DNA of 9,402 bases from assembly GCA_934876235.1 (NCBI GenBank), contig CAKXKM010000071.1:1-9402 (forward strand). Direction: 5' to 3'. This stretch comes from Collinsella sp. AF02-46-1 (GTDB lineage: Bacteria; Actinomycetota; Coriobacteriia; Coriobacteriales; Coriobacteriaceae). Positions 1 through 6,231 of the stretch are shown in pieces. The stretch's first letter is position 1, and every line of letters starts with the position of its first letter. Below the pieces are notes generated by a model. It did not search any database. It saw only the letters and a program-made list of their open reading frames with translations, and was not told where the DNA came from. A program made the position numbers and the translations under genes.

Positions 1-379
1 ACTTTTGCACAGCTGGAATCGCCGCGGCATGGAAGATTCCGGATGCACGGTGTGCTGTGGTACGGATTTGCCGCTGCTGATTCCGAGCCTGGGCGAGTCA
101 ATCTACAGTGCGTGCGGCGGATACTTCGACGATGGACTGCCCGTGAATGAGGCCAACGCGCTGACGCTTGTCGAGCTCTTGCGTGCTTGGACTGCCGGGG
201 GCGCGTACGATCTGATGCGCGAAGACGAGCTAGGTACGCTCGAGGTCGGCAAGCTTGCTGATATCTGCGTGCTCGATCGGGATGTGTTCGACCTCGATTA
301 TCGCGACGCACGCGATCTTTCGGTTGATATGACGATGTCGGACGGACAAATCGTGTTCGATCGTAATAAGGAGGCATAA
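1..379 (+). CDS. YtcJ-like amidohydrolase, C-terminal end (partial, 5' end outside window)
   Basis: The reading frame is open from base 2 and ends at TAA 377-379, so only about the last 125 residues of a protein that is normally over 500 residues are present. Visible are the GTD segment of the metal-binding barrel (Asp codon at 65-67), where YtcJ-type enzymes carry the last catalytic Asp in an S/T-D-x-P context, a TLVELLRAWT helix, and the family-typical tail LGTLEVGKLADICVLDRDVF that returns to the small beta domain. The TTG at base 5 is an internal Leu codon, not a start. Family members hydrolyse amide or ester bonds, but substrates are mostly unknown. It sits 1 nt before the FrlC-like gene and shares its transcript, so it may release the sugar-amine substrate from a conjugate; that is inference. 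Confidence 0.85.
   Translation, partial: LLHSWNRRGMEDSGCTVCCGTDLPLLIPSLGESIYSACGGYFDDGLPVNEANALTLVELLRAWTAGGAYDLMREDELGTLEVGKLADICVLDRDVFDLDYRDARDLSVDMTMSDGQIVFDRNKEA
368..374 (+). promoter_or_regulatory. Shine-Dalgarno site of the FrlC-like gene
   Basis: AAGGAGG lies 6 nt before the ATG at 381 and inside the last codons of the preceding amidohydrolase. It is a near-consensus ribosome binding site and fixes the start of the epimerase gene, with translational coupling to the upstream gene likely. Confidence 0.8.
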
Positions 380-380
380 G

Positions 381-1232
381 ATGTCTGAATCCAAGCCGAC
401 GCTGCGCCGCGAACAGATTGCGGGCATGAATATCCACTACATCATGTGGTCGCTCGATTACTTCCTTGATGTGCAGCAGCGTTTGGGCTTTGAGTCCATT
501 GAGCTGTGGTGTGCGGAGCCGCATGTGACACTCGACCATACGGGCTACTTTGAGGCTGAGGTCCTGGCGAAAAAAGCTGCAGACCGTGGGCTTAGGTATC
601 GTACTCTGTGCCCCGAGAATGTTGTCTATCCTTGGCAATACTGCGCACGCAAACCGCTGCATGAACAGCGCAGCCTGGCGTACTTTAAGCACGGCATCGA
701 GCTTGCCGAGGTACTTGGGTGCGACCGTATGTCCGTCAACTCGGGCTGGGGCGACTGGGACGAGGACCGCGAGGAAGCCTGGAAGCGCAGCCGCGAGCAC
801 ATGTCCATTCTGGCGGAGTATGCCGGCGAGCACGGTCTGGTGCTTACGATGGAAAGCCTGCGTCCCGAGGAGAGCAACCTTGTGACGACGGTTTCCGATG
901 CGAAGCGCATGATCGACGAGGTCGCGAGCCCGTACTTACAGCCCATGGTTGATACAACCGCGATGGGCGTTGCGGGCGAGACACTCGAGGACTGGTTTGC
1001 AGCCTTTGGTGATGGGGCAATTCACGAGATGCACTTTATCGACGGTGATCCGTATGGCCATCTGGTGTGGGGCGATGGCAAGCACGATATGGACGCCTTC
1101 GTTGCCACGCTCAACGCCCATGGTTTCGACGGCATGCTGGGCCAGGAAATCACGGACGGTCGTTACTACGATGACCCGGCGGCGGCAGATGCCAAGAACA
1201 TGGCCGCATTCGAGAAATATCTGATTGACTAA
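381..1232 (+). CDS. FrlC-like sugar isomerase/epimerase (AP endonuclease-2 TIM barrel)
   Basis: A complete 283-residue protein of the xylose isomerase-like TIM-barrel family. Four expected metal-binding/catalytic residues can be placed: Glu158 (TMESL), Asp191 (MVDTT), His218 (EMHFIDG) and Glu256 (GQEI), the E-D-H-E set of the tagatose/psicose 3-epimerase group. PEN-x-x-YPW at 78-85 and the RPEESN loop at 161-166 resemble, from memory, E. coli fructoselysine 3-epimerase FrlC (PET-x-x-YPY, TPYESN). Such an enzyme would interconvert fructoselysine-type Amadori compounds and their C3 epimers, or another ketose pair. It precedes the FrlB-like gene by 62 nt and follows the amidohydrolase by 1 nt. 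A hydroxypyruvate isomerase-like role cannot be excluded. The fold is sure, the substrate inferred. Confidence 0.9.
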   Translation: MSESKPTLRREQIAGMNIHYIMWSLDYFLDVQQRLGFESIELWCAEPHVTLDHTGYFEAEVLAKKAADRGLRYRTLCPENVVYPWQYCARKPLHEQRSLAYFKHGIELAEVLGCDRMSVNSGWGDWDEDREEAWKRSREHMSILAEYAGEHGLVLTMESLRPEESNLVTTVSDAKRMIDEVASPYLQPMVDTTAMGVAGETLEDWFAAFGDGAIHEMHFIDGDPYGHLVWGDGKHDMDAFVATLNAHGFDGMLGQEITDGRYYDDPAAADAKNMAAFEKYLID

Positions 1233-1280
1233 AACAACTATCGGCCACGCAACCAACGTCATTGATTGTGGACCAAACAA

Positions 1281-1287
1281 GAAAGGA
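1281..1287 (+). promoter_or_regulatory. Shine-Dalgarno site fixing the SIS gene start
   Basis: GAAAGGA sits 7 nt before ATG 1295. It selects that ATG over the in-frame TTG at 1262, which has no comparable site upstream. Confidence 0.7.
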
Positions 1288-1294
1288 ACTGGAT

Positions 1295-2263
1295 ATGAAC
1301 GCACACGACCTGATCAAAGAGGCAATTGCCGAGAAGGGCAAGTTCGACAGCGTCTACTGGATTGCTTGCGGTGGCTCCATGATCGATTTGATCCCGGCTC
1401 ATGAGCTTCTGCAGCGCGAAGCAACCACCTTCACTTCGTATATCTATACGGCTCGCGAGTTCGATATCATGCGTCCGCGTCGTCTGGGCGAGAAGTCCCT
1501 GGTCATTGCTTGCAGCCACAGTGGCAACACCCTCGAGGTCGTCGAGGGCTGTGAGATTGCCCTTGCTGCCGGCGCTACGGTGATCGCCCAGACCGACAAC
1601 GCTGGATCCAAGATTGACTCCGGCAAGTGGACCACGTGGGTCTACCCGTGGGGCGAGGGCGTGCCGCAGGCCGAGGTCCCCGCTGGCATTTCGCTGTCGC
1701 TTGCGGCCGAGCTGCTCGATCAGCAGGAGGGCTACGCCGATCTTGCCGATATGTATGCCGGTATTGCTGAGATGGATAAGATTCTTCCTCCGGCACGCGA
1801 GAAGGTAAATGCCGAGCTGGGCGATCGCTTTGCCAAGCTTTGCCAGGAGCACGAGTTCTTCTATATTCTGGGCAGCGGTCCCAACTTTAGCCAGACCTAC
1901 GGTTTCGCTATCTGCTCTCTTATGGAGATGCAGTGGCAGCACTGCAGCTACATCCACTCTGCCGAGTACTTCCACGGCCCCTTCGAGGCTACTCAGGATG
2001 GCGTTTTTTACTTCCTGCAGATGGGCTCCAGCGAGTGCCGTGCTATGGACGAGCGCGCCCTGGCGTTCCTTAAGACGCATACCGATACGCTGATGGTGCT
2101 TGATGCCAAGGAGTACGGTATGGAAGCCGTGCCGGCGAGCGTCCGTGCCTATCTGGACCCGGTGCTGTTCTACGCCATGAACTGCGAGCTGCGCGCCGCA
2201 CGCGGCAAGGTGTTTGATCACGATCCCGATTTCCGCCGCTATATGGGTGTTGTCGAGTACTAG
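1295..2263 (+). CDS. FrlB-like SIS-domain sugar-phosphate deglycase
   Basis: A complete 322-residue protein with two SIS domains. The first has WIACGGS (22-28) and the phosphate-binding loop ACSHSGNT (72-79); the second has ILGSGPN (191-197) and SAEYFHGPFE (222-231), in which Glu224 and His227 occupy the E-x-x-H motif of GlmS isomerase-type SIS enzymes and FrlB. The C-terminus HDPDFRRYMGVVEY resembles the tail recalled for E. coli FrlB (NPDERRYYGGLVEY). FrlB splits fructoselysine 6-phosphate into lysine and glucose 6-phosphate in the cytosol; glucoselysine-phosphate and fructose-asparagine-phosphate deglycases are close relatives. No glutaminase domain is present, so it is not GlmS. It is slightly shorter than E. 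coli FrlB (about 340). Only 1 of 24 glycine codons is GGA/GGG, the strongest bias counted here, suggesting high expression. The leaving amine is not determined. Confidence 0.88.
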   Translation: MNAHDLIKEAIAEKGKFDSVYWIACGGSMIDLIPAHELLQREATTFTSYIYTAREFDIMRPRRLGEKSLVIACSHSGNTLEVVEGCEIALAAGATVIAQTDNAGSKIDSGKWTTWVYPWGEGVPQAEVPAGISLSLAAELLDQQEGYADLADMYAGIAEMDKILPPAREKVNAELGDRFAKLCQEHEFFYILGSGPNFSQTYGFAICSLMEMQWQHCSYIHSAEYFHGPFEATQDGVFYFLQMGSSECRAMDERALAFLKTHTDTLMVLDAKEYGMEAVPASVRAYLDPVLFYAMNCELRAARGKVFDHDPDFRRYMGVVEY

Positions 2264-2277
2264 AAGGGGCAAAGGCT

Positions 2278-3141
2278 ATGGCATTTAACGTTAACGCGCT
2301 CGGATTTGGCGACAACGTCGTCGATCGCTACGAGCATATCCACACCATGTATCCCGGCGGCAATGCGGTGAACTTCGCCGTTTATGCCAAGAAATGCGGT
2401 GCCGCACGCTCTGCATACATGGGCATTTTTGGCAATGACGCCGCTGCCGAGCATGTCATTGCAAGCCTCGAGGATGAGGGTATCGAGCTTGACAAGTGCG
2501 AGCAGATGATTGGCGAGAACGGAGCGGCTCGCGTGACCGTCGTTGACGGTGACCGTGTCTTCCTTGGCTCCAACGAGGGCGGTATCCGTGGCGATGCGCG
2601 CTATGTCCTCGATCGCTTTGACCTTGCGTACATGAAGCAGTTCGATGTGGTTCATTCGGGCAACTACTGCTTTACCGAGCGCGAGCTGCCCAAGTTGAAG
2701 GCTGCGGGCGTCACGGTCTCTTTTGACTTTTCGGACGACTCCACCGACGAGTACTACGAGCAGATTGCGCCCTACGTCGATTTCGCTTTCTTTAGTGCGG
2801 CGGATGCCGCGAGCGAGGACGAGATTCGCGAGCGTCTGGCATGGGTGAAGGGTCTGGGTCCGCGTTTTGTGTCGGCTACGGCGGGCGCCGAGGGCTGCAT
2901 TGCTTACGACGGCGAGCGTTATTACCGCCAGCTGGCTAAACCGGTAACGGACATGAAGGACACCATGGGGGCGGGCGACTCGTTCCTCACCTCGTTTTTG
3001 ATGTGCTATCTCGATTCCGTCAAGCGTGGTGAGGATGGCGCCGAGGCCATCGAGCGCGCGCTCGACTTTGCTGCCGGGTTTGCTTCGACCGTGTGCGGCA
3101 TGGAAGGTTCTTGGGGCCACGGAGCACCAATCGTCGAATAG
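2278..3141 (+). CDS. FrlD-like PfkB family sugar kinase (first copy)
   Basis: A complete 287-residue ribokinase-fold protein that starts 14 nt after the SIS gene, with GAAGGGG at 2263-2269 as ribosome binding site. Visible are the N-terminal sheet with GFGDNVVD (9-16), the sugar-binding GGNAVN (27-32), DRVF (92-95), SFDFSDD (148-154), and the PfkB signature DTMGAGDSF (228-236) with catalytic base Asp234. All resemble E. coli fructoselysine 6-kinase FrlD, recalled as having GDNCVD, GGNAVN, DRVF and DTMGAGDSF in the same order. The expected reaction is ATP-dependent phosphorylation of the glycated amine at the sugar C6, giving the substrate of the adjacent SIS deglycase. Kinase family is certain; the fructoselysine-type substrate rests on homology and gene order. 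Confidence 0.9.
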   Translation: MAFNVNALGFGDNVVDRYEHIHTMYPGGNAVNFAVYAKKCGAARSAYMGIFGNDAAAEHVIASLEDEGIELDKCEQMIGENGAARVTVVDGDRVFLGSNEGGIRGDARYVLDRFDLAYMKQFDVVHSGNYCFTERELPKLKAAGVTVSFDFSDDSTDEYYEQIAPYVDFAFFSAADAASEDEIRERLAWVKGLGPRFVSATAGAEGCIAYDGERYYRQLAKPVTDMKDTMGAGDSFLTSFLMCYLDSVKRGEDGAEAIERALDFAAGFASTVCGMEGSWGHGAPIVE

Positions 3142-3211
3142 CTTAAGAAAGCGTACGGCGGTCTGGCTATGAGGCCTTGGACAGCCGATGCAAAACAATA
3201 AGCGAAACGCG

Positions 3212-3245
3212 AAAAGGGGGCTCGCCATGTGGTGGGTCCCCTTTT
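3212..3245 (+). terminator. Terminator-like hairpin inside the operon (possible attenuator)
   Basis: AAAAGGGG (3212-3219) is complementary to CCCCTTTT (3238-3245). Pairing continues inward, with some G-U pairs, through CTCGCC (3221-3226) and GGTGGG (3231-3236) around the loop ATGT, giving a stem of about 15 bp. A short run of four T forms the 3' edge. It lies 70 nt after the first PfkB gene and ends 17 nt before the ATG of the second. No room exists for a promoter after it, so the second kinase must be reached by read-through or from a promoter in 3142-3211. The U-tract is short and partly inside the stem, so termination is probably partial. Confidence 0.6.
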
Positions 3246-3252
3246 GAACATT

Positions 3253-3259
3253 GGAGAAG
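3253..3259 (+). promoter_or_regulatory. Shine-Dalgarno site fixing the second PfkB start
   Basis: GGAGAAG precedes ATG 3263; its GGAG core is 6 nt from the start. It excludes the in-frame TTG at 3251, which lies upstream of the site. Confidence 0.7.
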
Positions 3260-3262
3260 AGT

Positions 3263-4063
3263 ATGGGTATTAAAGCGTGTGCGGCTGGTTTTTGCTGTGC
3301 GGACGTCTATCAAAACATCGGCGTGTTCTATCCGACTGGTAATGGCATTGACTGGGGTATCCATCTTGCACGAATGGGCGTTTCGGTATCCGCCGTGTCG
3401 GTTGTCGGCAAGGACGAGTACGGAGACAAGATGAGAGAGGCGCTGGCCGCCGAGGGGTTCGATATCTCACATCTGCGGGTGGAGGATGGCGACACCTCGG
3501 TGATGCTCATGGCATTGAAAGACGGCGTCGATCGCGTGCATCTCGAGGCAATCGATGGCGTAATGGAGACATATCGACCGAATGAAGACGACCGGGCGTT
3601 TATCCTGGAACATGACATCATTCATACCGACCTGTTTGGCAATTGTTTGGACCTCCTGCCCGAATGGCATGATGCGGGCAAGACGGTGGTTATGGACTTC
3701 TCGGTGTTCAGCCAGGATCCCGAATATGCATGTGAGGCTCATTTTCCTTACGTAGACTATGCGTTCATGTCGTTTGAAGAGGACACTCCGGAGCTACGAG
3801 ACTGGGTACGCCACGTGCAGGGATTGGGACCGCGCGTTGCGGTTGCCACGCTTGGCGAGAAGGGAAGCATTGCCTATGACGGTGAGCGCTTCTATGAGTG
3901 CGGGGTCGTACCGGCGGAGAAGGTCGTTAATACCGTGGGTGCCGGCGACTCGTATATTGCCGGGTTTACCAAGGGCGTGATCGATGGCCTTGATATTCCG
4001 GCGTGTATGAAGGCGGGCGCTGAGCTGTCGTCCCGAGTGATTGGTTCGTTTGAGCCGTACTAG
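3263..4063 (+). CDS. FrlD-like PfkB family sugar kinase (second, diverged copy)
   Basis: A complete 266-residue ribokinase-fold protein. The PfkB signature reads NTVGAGDSY (223-231) with catalytic Asp229, and the N-terminal substrate site reads TGNGIDWGIHLARMG (25-39). It is a paralogue of the preceding kinase: both share LGPR, IAYDGER and DFS segments in the same order, and it also has VVGKDEYG (47-54) and DRVH where the first copy has DRVF. The GGNAVN sugar-contact motif of FrlD is replaced by TGNGID, so the sugar or its substituent probably differs. It comes 121 nt after the first kinase, behind the terminator-like hairpin, and 27 nt before the amidohydrolase-like gene. Seven of 28 glycine codons are GGA/GGG. 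Substrate unknown; a second Amadori compound or an isomer made by the epimerase would fit. Confidence 0.88.
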   Translation: MGIKACAAGFCCADVYQNIGVFYPTGNGIDWGIHLARMGVSVSAVSVVGKDEYGDKMREALAAEGFDISHLRVEDGDTSVMLMALKDGVDRVHLEAIDGVMETYRPNEDDRAFILEHDIIHTDLFGNCLDLLPEWHDAGKTVVMDFSVFSQDPEYACEAHFPYVDYAFMSFEEDTPELRDWVRHVQGLGPRVAVATLGEKGSIAYDGERFYECGVVPAEKVVNTVGAGDSYIAGFTKGVIDGLDIPACMKAGAELSSRVIGSFEPY

Positions 4064-4075
4064 GGTCAAATGCCT

Positions 4076-4084
4076 GGAAAGGAG
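4076..4084 (+). promoter_or_regulatory. Shine-Dalgarno site fixing the amidohydrolase-2 start
   Basis: GGAAAGGAG ends 6 nt before ATG 4091. An in-frame ATG at 4070 lies upstream of this site and is therefore unlikely to be the start. Confidence 0.75.
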
Positions 4085-4090
4085 TACAAA

Positions 4091-4951
4091 ATGGTTATCG
4101 ACATGTTGGTTCAGCCCATGCTCTACAGCGAGATCTGTACGCCGGGTGATGAGCCTGATGGATTCGGTTTTTGGTCACGAGAATTTGGTATGGGGCATAT
4201 GGGCCCCATGGATTGGGATGAGCTTCAAGTCGAGATGGACGTCTGCGATGTGCAGAAGAGCGTGCTCATGCCGCTCGATGTAACCACGGCATGCGGAGGG
4301 CATTTTGGCACCAATGACCAGATTGCCATGCTGGTTGCCGCGCATCCCGATCGTCTGTGGGGATTTGCGAGCGTAGATCCGCAGGTGAGCGGCGCCGCAG
4401 ACGAATTGGAGCGCGCCTTTACCGAGTTGGGGGCAAAGGGGCTTTGCCTGCATCCGGCAAAGCAGGGTTTTGCCCCCGATGATGCTGTGGCCGAGCCGCT
4501 TTACGAGCTATGCGAGCGCTATAACAAGCCGGTGGTTTTCCATGCCGGTATGTCTTGGGAGCCGGGTGCAGAGCTCTCGCGCAGTAATCCGCTTGCATTT
4601 GAGCACACAATCGCAACGCATCCAAATGTGCGTTTTAGTTTGACCCACTTTGGCTGGCCCTGGGTGCGCGAGACCGTGGCGATGCTGCTCAAGTATCCCA
4701 ACTGCTACACGGACACCTCTATCACTTACATCGATTCGCCCGAGGAGATGATGCAGCGTCTTTTCACGGTCGATATGGGGCCGCTGTGGTATGAGCGTGC
4801 GCTATCGCATCAAGTGATGTTTGCCAGCAATACGCCGCGCTTCCGTGCGTTCAAACTCAAGCGGGCGCTCGATACCGTGTCCATGCGCGATGATGCGCGA
4901 GAAAGGCTCTACTGGGGTAATGCCCTGCGTTTTCTTGAAGGGGATGAGTGA
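4091..4951 (+). CDS. Amidohydrolase-2 family protein lacking most metal ligands
   Basis: A complete 286-residue TIM-barrel protein of the amidohydrolase-2 (ACMSD-like) family. Supporting segments are LWGFASVDPQ (89-98), GAKGLCLHP (114-122), VVFHAG (148-153), SLTHFGWPW (183-191), the strand and loop MFASNTPRF (243-251), and the typical C-terminal helix YWGNALRFLE. The barrel-start HxH motif is absent: the strand reads VIDMLVQP, with Leu6 and Gln8 where His is expected. The usual Asp of S-D-x-P is Asn247. Only His151 and His186 remain as plausible ligands, so it may not bind a catalytic metal. It could be a repurposed hydrolase, a lyase or a binding protein. Its stop (TGA 4949-4951) is 2 nt from the ATG of the YjbQ gene. 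Nine of 20 glycine codons are GGA/GGG, a weaker bias than the upstream genes. Confidence 0.8.
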   Translation: MVIDMLVQPMLYSEICTPGDEPDGFGFWSREFGMGHMGPMDWDELQVEMDVCDVQKSVLMPLDVTTACGGHFGTNDQIAMLVAAHPDRLWGFASVDPQVSGAADELERAFTELGAKGLCLHPAKQGFAPDDAVAEPLYELCERYNKPVVFHAGMSWEPGAELSRSNPLAFEHTIATHPNVRFSLTHFGWPWVRETVAMLLKYPNCYTDTSITYIDSPEEMMQRLFTVDMGPLWYERALSHQVMFASNTPRFRAFKLKRALDTVSMRDDARERLYWGNALRFLEGDE

Positions 4952-4953
4952 AC

Positions 4954-5382
4954 ATGGTGACGCTCGAGACATTGAGCTATCTCTCGACTGCTCCGGACCA
5001 GTTCATCGATATTACCGAAGACGTGCACGCCGCCGTCGAACGCAGCTCGGTGACGAATGGCTTGGCAGCGATTATTTTGTCGCATACGACCTGCGGAATC
5101 GTGGTAAACGAGGGGCTGCCCTGCGTGGAGACGGATCTTATGGAGACGCTTGATCGCATCGCCCCACTCGATGCCCCCTATGCGCATGCACACTTCCTGC
5201 CGAGCTATGGAGCCACCGGCAACAACTCCTGTGGGCATATCAAGAGCATGATTTGTGGAAACAGCTGCTTCTTTCCCGTCCAAGATGGCCATATCGTGTG
5301 CGGAGGTGCCCAGAACATCTATCTTGCGGAGTTTGACGGTCCGCAGAAGCGAAAAGTGTACGTCGAGGTGTTGGGGGAGTAA
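4954..5382 (+). CDS. YjbQ / UPF0047 family protein
   Basis: A complete 142-residue protein covering the whole UPF0047 domain. Family marks are SHTTCGIVVNEG (43-54), TDLMETLDRIAP (60-71), the GNNSCGH segment (89-95), CGNSCFFPVQDG (101-112), and the end EFDGPQKRKVYVEVLG. E. coli YjbQ has been reported to show weak thiamine-phosphate synthase activity, but the physiological role of the family is unsettled. The usual aromatic residue in the GTWQ segment is absent here (GGAQ, 117-120). ATG 4954 is preferred because AAGGGG at 4938-4943 lies 10 nt upstream; an alternative GTG at 4948 would overlap the previous stop by 4 nt and add two residues. Tight linkage to the amidohydrolase-like gene suggests coupled translation and a role in the same pathway. 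Confidence 0.88.
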   Translation: MVTLETLSYLSTAPDQFIDITEDVHAAVERSSVTNGLAAIILSHTTCGIVVNEGLPCVETDLMETLDRIAPLDAPYAHAHFLPSYGATGNNSCGHIKSMICGNSCFFPVQDGHIVCGGAQNIYLAEFDGPQKRKVYVEVLGE

Positions 5383-5403
5383 CGTCCCTGCAATAGCCCT
5401 ATG

Positions 5404-5409
5404 AAGGAG
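5404..5409 (+). promoter_or_regulatory. Shine-Dalgarno site fixing the BtpA-family start
   Basis: AAGGAG lies 6 nt before ATG 5416. It lies inside the reading frame opened by the upstream ATG at 5401, so 5416 is the better start. Confidence 0.75.
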
Positions 5410-5415
5410 CACGTT

Positions 5416-6225
5416 ATGTCGTTTCTAACTTCGGTGTTCAAGACCGAAAAGCCGGTTATCGGAATGCTGCACCTGCGTCCTCTGCCGGGCGATCCACTGT
5501 TTTATCCGGGTGGAATCGTATCGCAGGTCGTGGAAGCCGCCAAGCGCGATCTCGAAGCGTTGCAGCAGGGCGGTGTCGATGGCATTTTGATTACCAATGA
5601 GCTCTCGATGCCCTATGAGCAGCACGTTTCTCCCTCAACCCTTGCATCGATGGGCTATGTAATCGGGGCTCTGTCCCATGATTTGTCGACCCCTTGGGGA
5701 GCTGAGGCTATTTACGATGGTGATGCCACAATCGAGCTGTGCGCTGCCGTCGATGCGCAGTTCACGCGCTGCAATTTTTGCGGTGCCTGGGCCGGTGATC
5801 TCGGGCTGATTAACCGAGATTTCGCGCACACCATGCGTCGCAAGGCGGCGCTGCGCTTGGACGACCTCAAGCTTTTTCACTTCATCACGAGCGAGGGGGA
5901 GGTTTATCTCAACGACCGCACGACTGCGGACATTGCCGATTCACTTCTCTTTAATTGCCTACCGGATGCGATGGTCATCGGCGGTTCGGCTGCCGGTCGT
6001 GGCGCTTCGGGCGAGCTTGCCGATGAGGTCCGCGAGCGTGTTGGCGAAGTGCCTGTGGTATGTGGCACCGGTTGTCGCGAAAATACCGTGGCTGACGTAT
6101 TTGCTCACTACGATGGCGCGTTTGTCGGCACGTGCTTAAAGCGCGACGGAAAGCTGGATGCCCCGGTTGATGTTGAGCGGGTAGTTCGTTTTATGGCTGC
6201 CGCTCGTACGGCGCGAGGGGAGTAG
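5416..6225 (+). CDS. BtpA/SgcQ family TIM-barrel protein
   Basis: A complete 269-residue protein matching the BtpA/SgcQ family along its length: VIGMLHLRPLPGDP (14-27), GGVDGILITNE (52-62), a GALSHD segment (84-89), FTRCNFCGAWAGDLGLI (116-132), DAMVIGGSAAGRGA (184-197), VPVVCGTGCRENTV (212-225) and the phosphate-loop-like AFVGTCLKRDGK (235-246). Family members include cyanobacterial BtpA, linked to photosystem I stability, and E. coli SgcQ in a cryptic sugar operon; no enzymatic reaction is firmly known to me. The fold and terminal glycine-rich loops suggest binding of a phosphorylated sugar or nucleotide-like ligand. It lies 33 nt after the YjbQ gene and 6 nt before the FGGY kinase gene, so its ligand could be the kinase product; this is inference. 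It is not a photosynthesis gene here. Confidence 0.88.
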   Translation: MSFLTSVFKTEKPVIGMLHLRPLPGDPLFYPGGIVSQVVEAAKRDLEALQQGGVDGILITNELSMPYEQHVSPSTLASMGYVIGALSHDLSTPWGAEAIYDGDATIELCAAVDAQFTRCNFCGAWAGDLGLINRDFAHTMRRKAALRLDDLKLFHFITSEGEVYLNDRTTADIADSLLFNCLPDAMVIGGSAAGRGASGELADEVRERVGEVPVVCGTGCRENTVADVFAHYDGAFVGTCLKRDGKLDAPVDVERVVRFMAAARTARGE

Positions 6226-6231
6226 GCACCT

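Noticed and set aside
1233..1294. Possible promoter or regulatory site in the 62-nt gap before the SIS gene
   Set aside because: TTGATT at 1262-1267 has no matching -10 element, and no hairpin or repeat was seen.
1259..2272. Minus-strand open frame of 337 codons opposite the SIS gene
   Set aside because: Shadow of a GC-rich coding strand: the translation has no recognisable motif, while the plus strand encodes a clear SIS enzyme.
3142..3211. Possible promoter for the second PfkB gene (TTGGAC at 3177-3182)
   Set aside because: No acceptable -10 hexamer at 16-18 nt spacing; AT-rich CAAAACAATA at 3191-3200 is too close.
2260..3228. Minus-strand open frame of 322 codons opposite the first PfkB gene
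   Set aside because: Same cause; the plus-strand frame carries a complete PfkB signature and a ribosome binding site.
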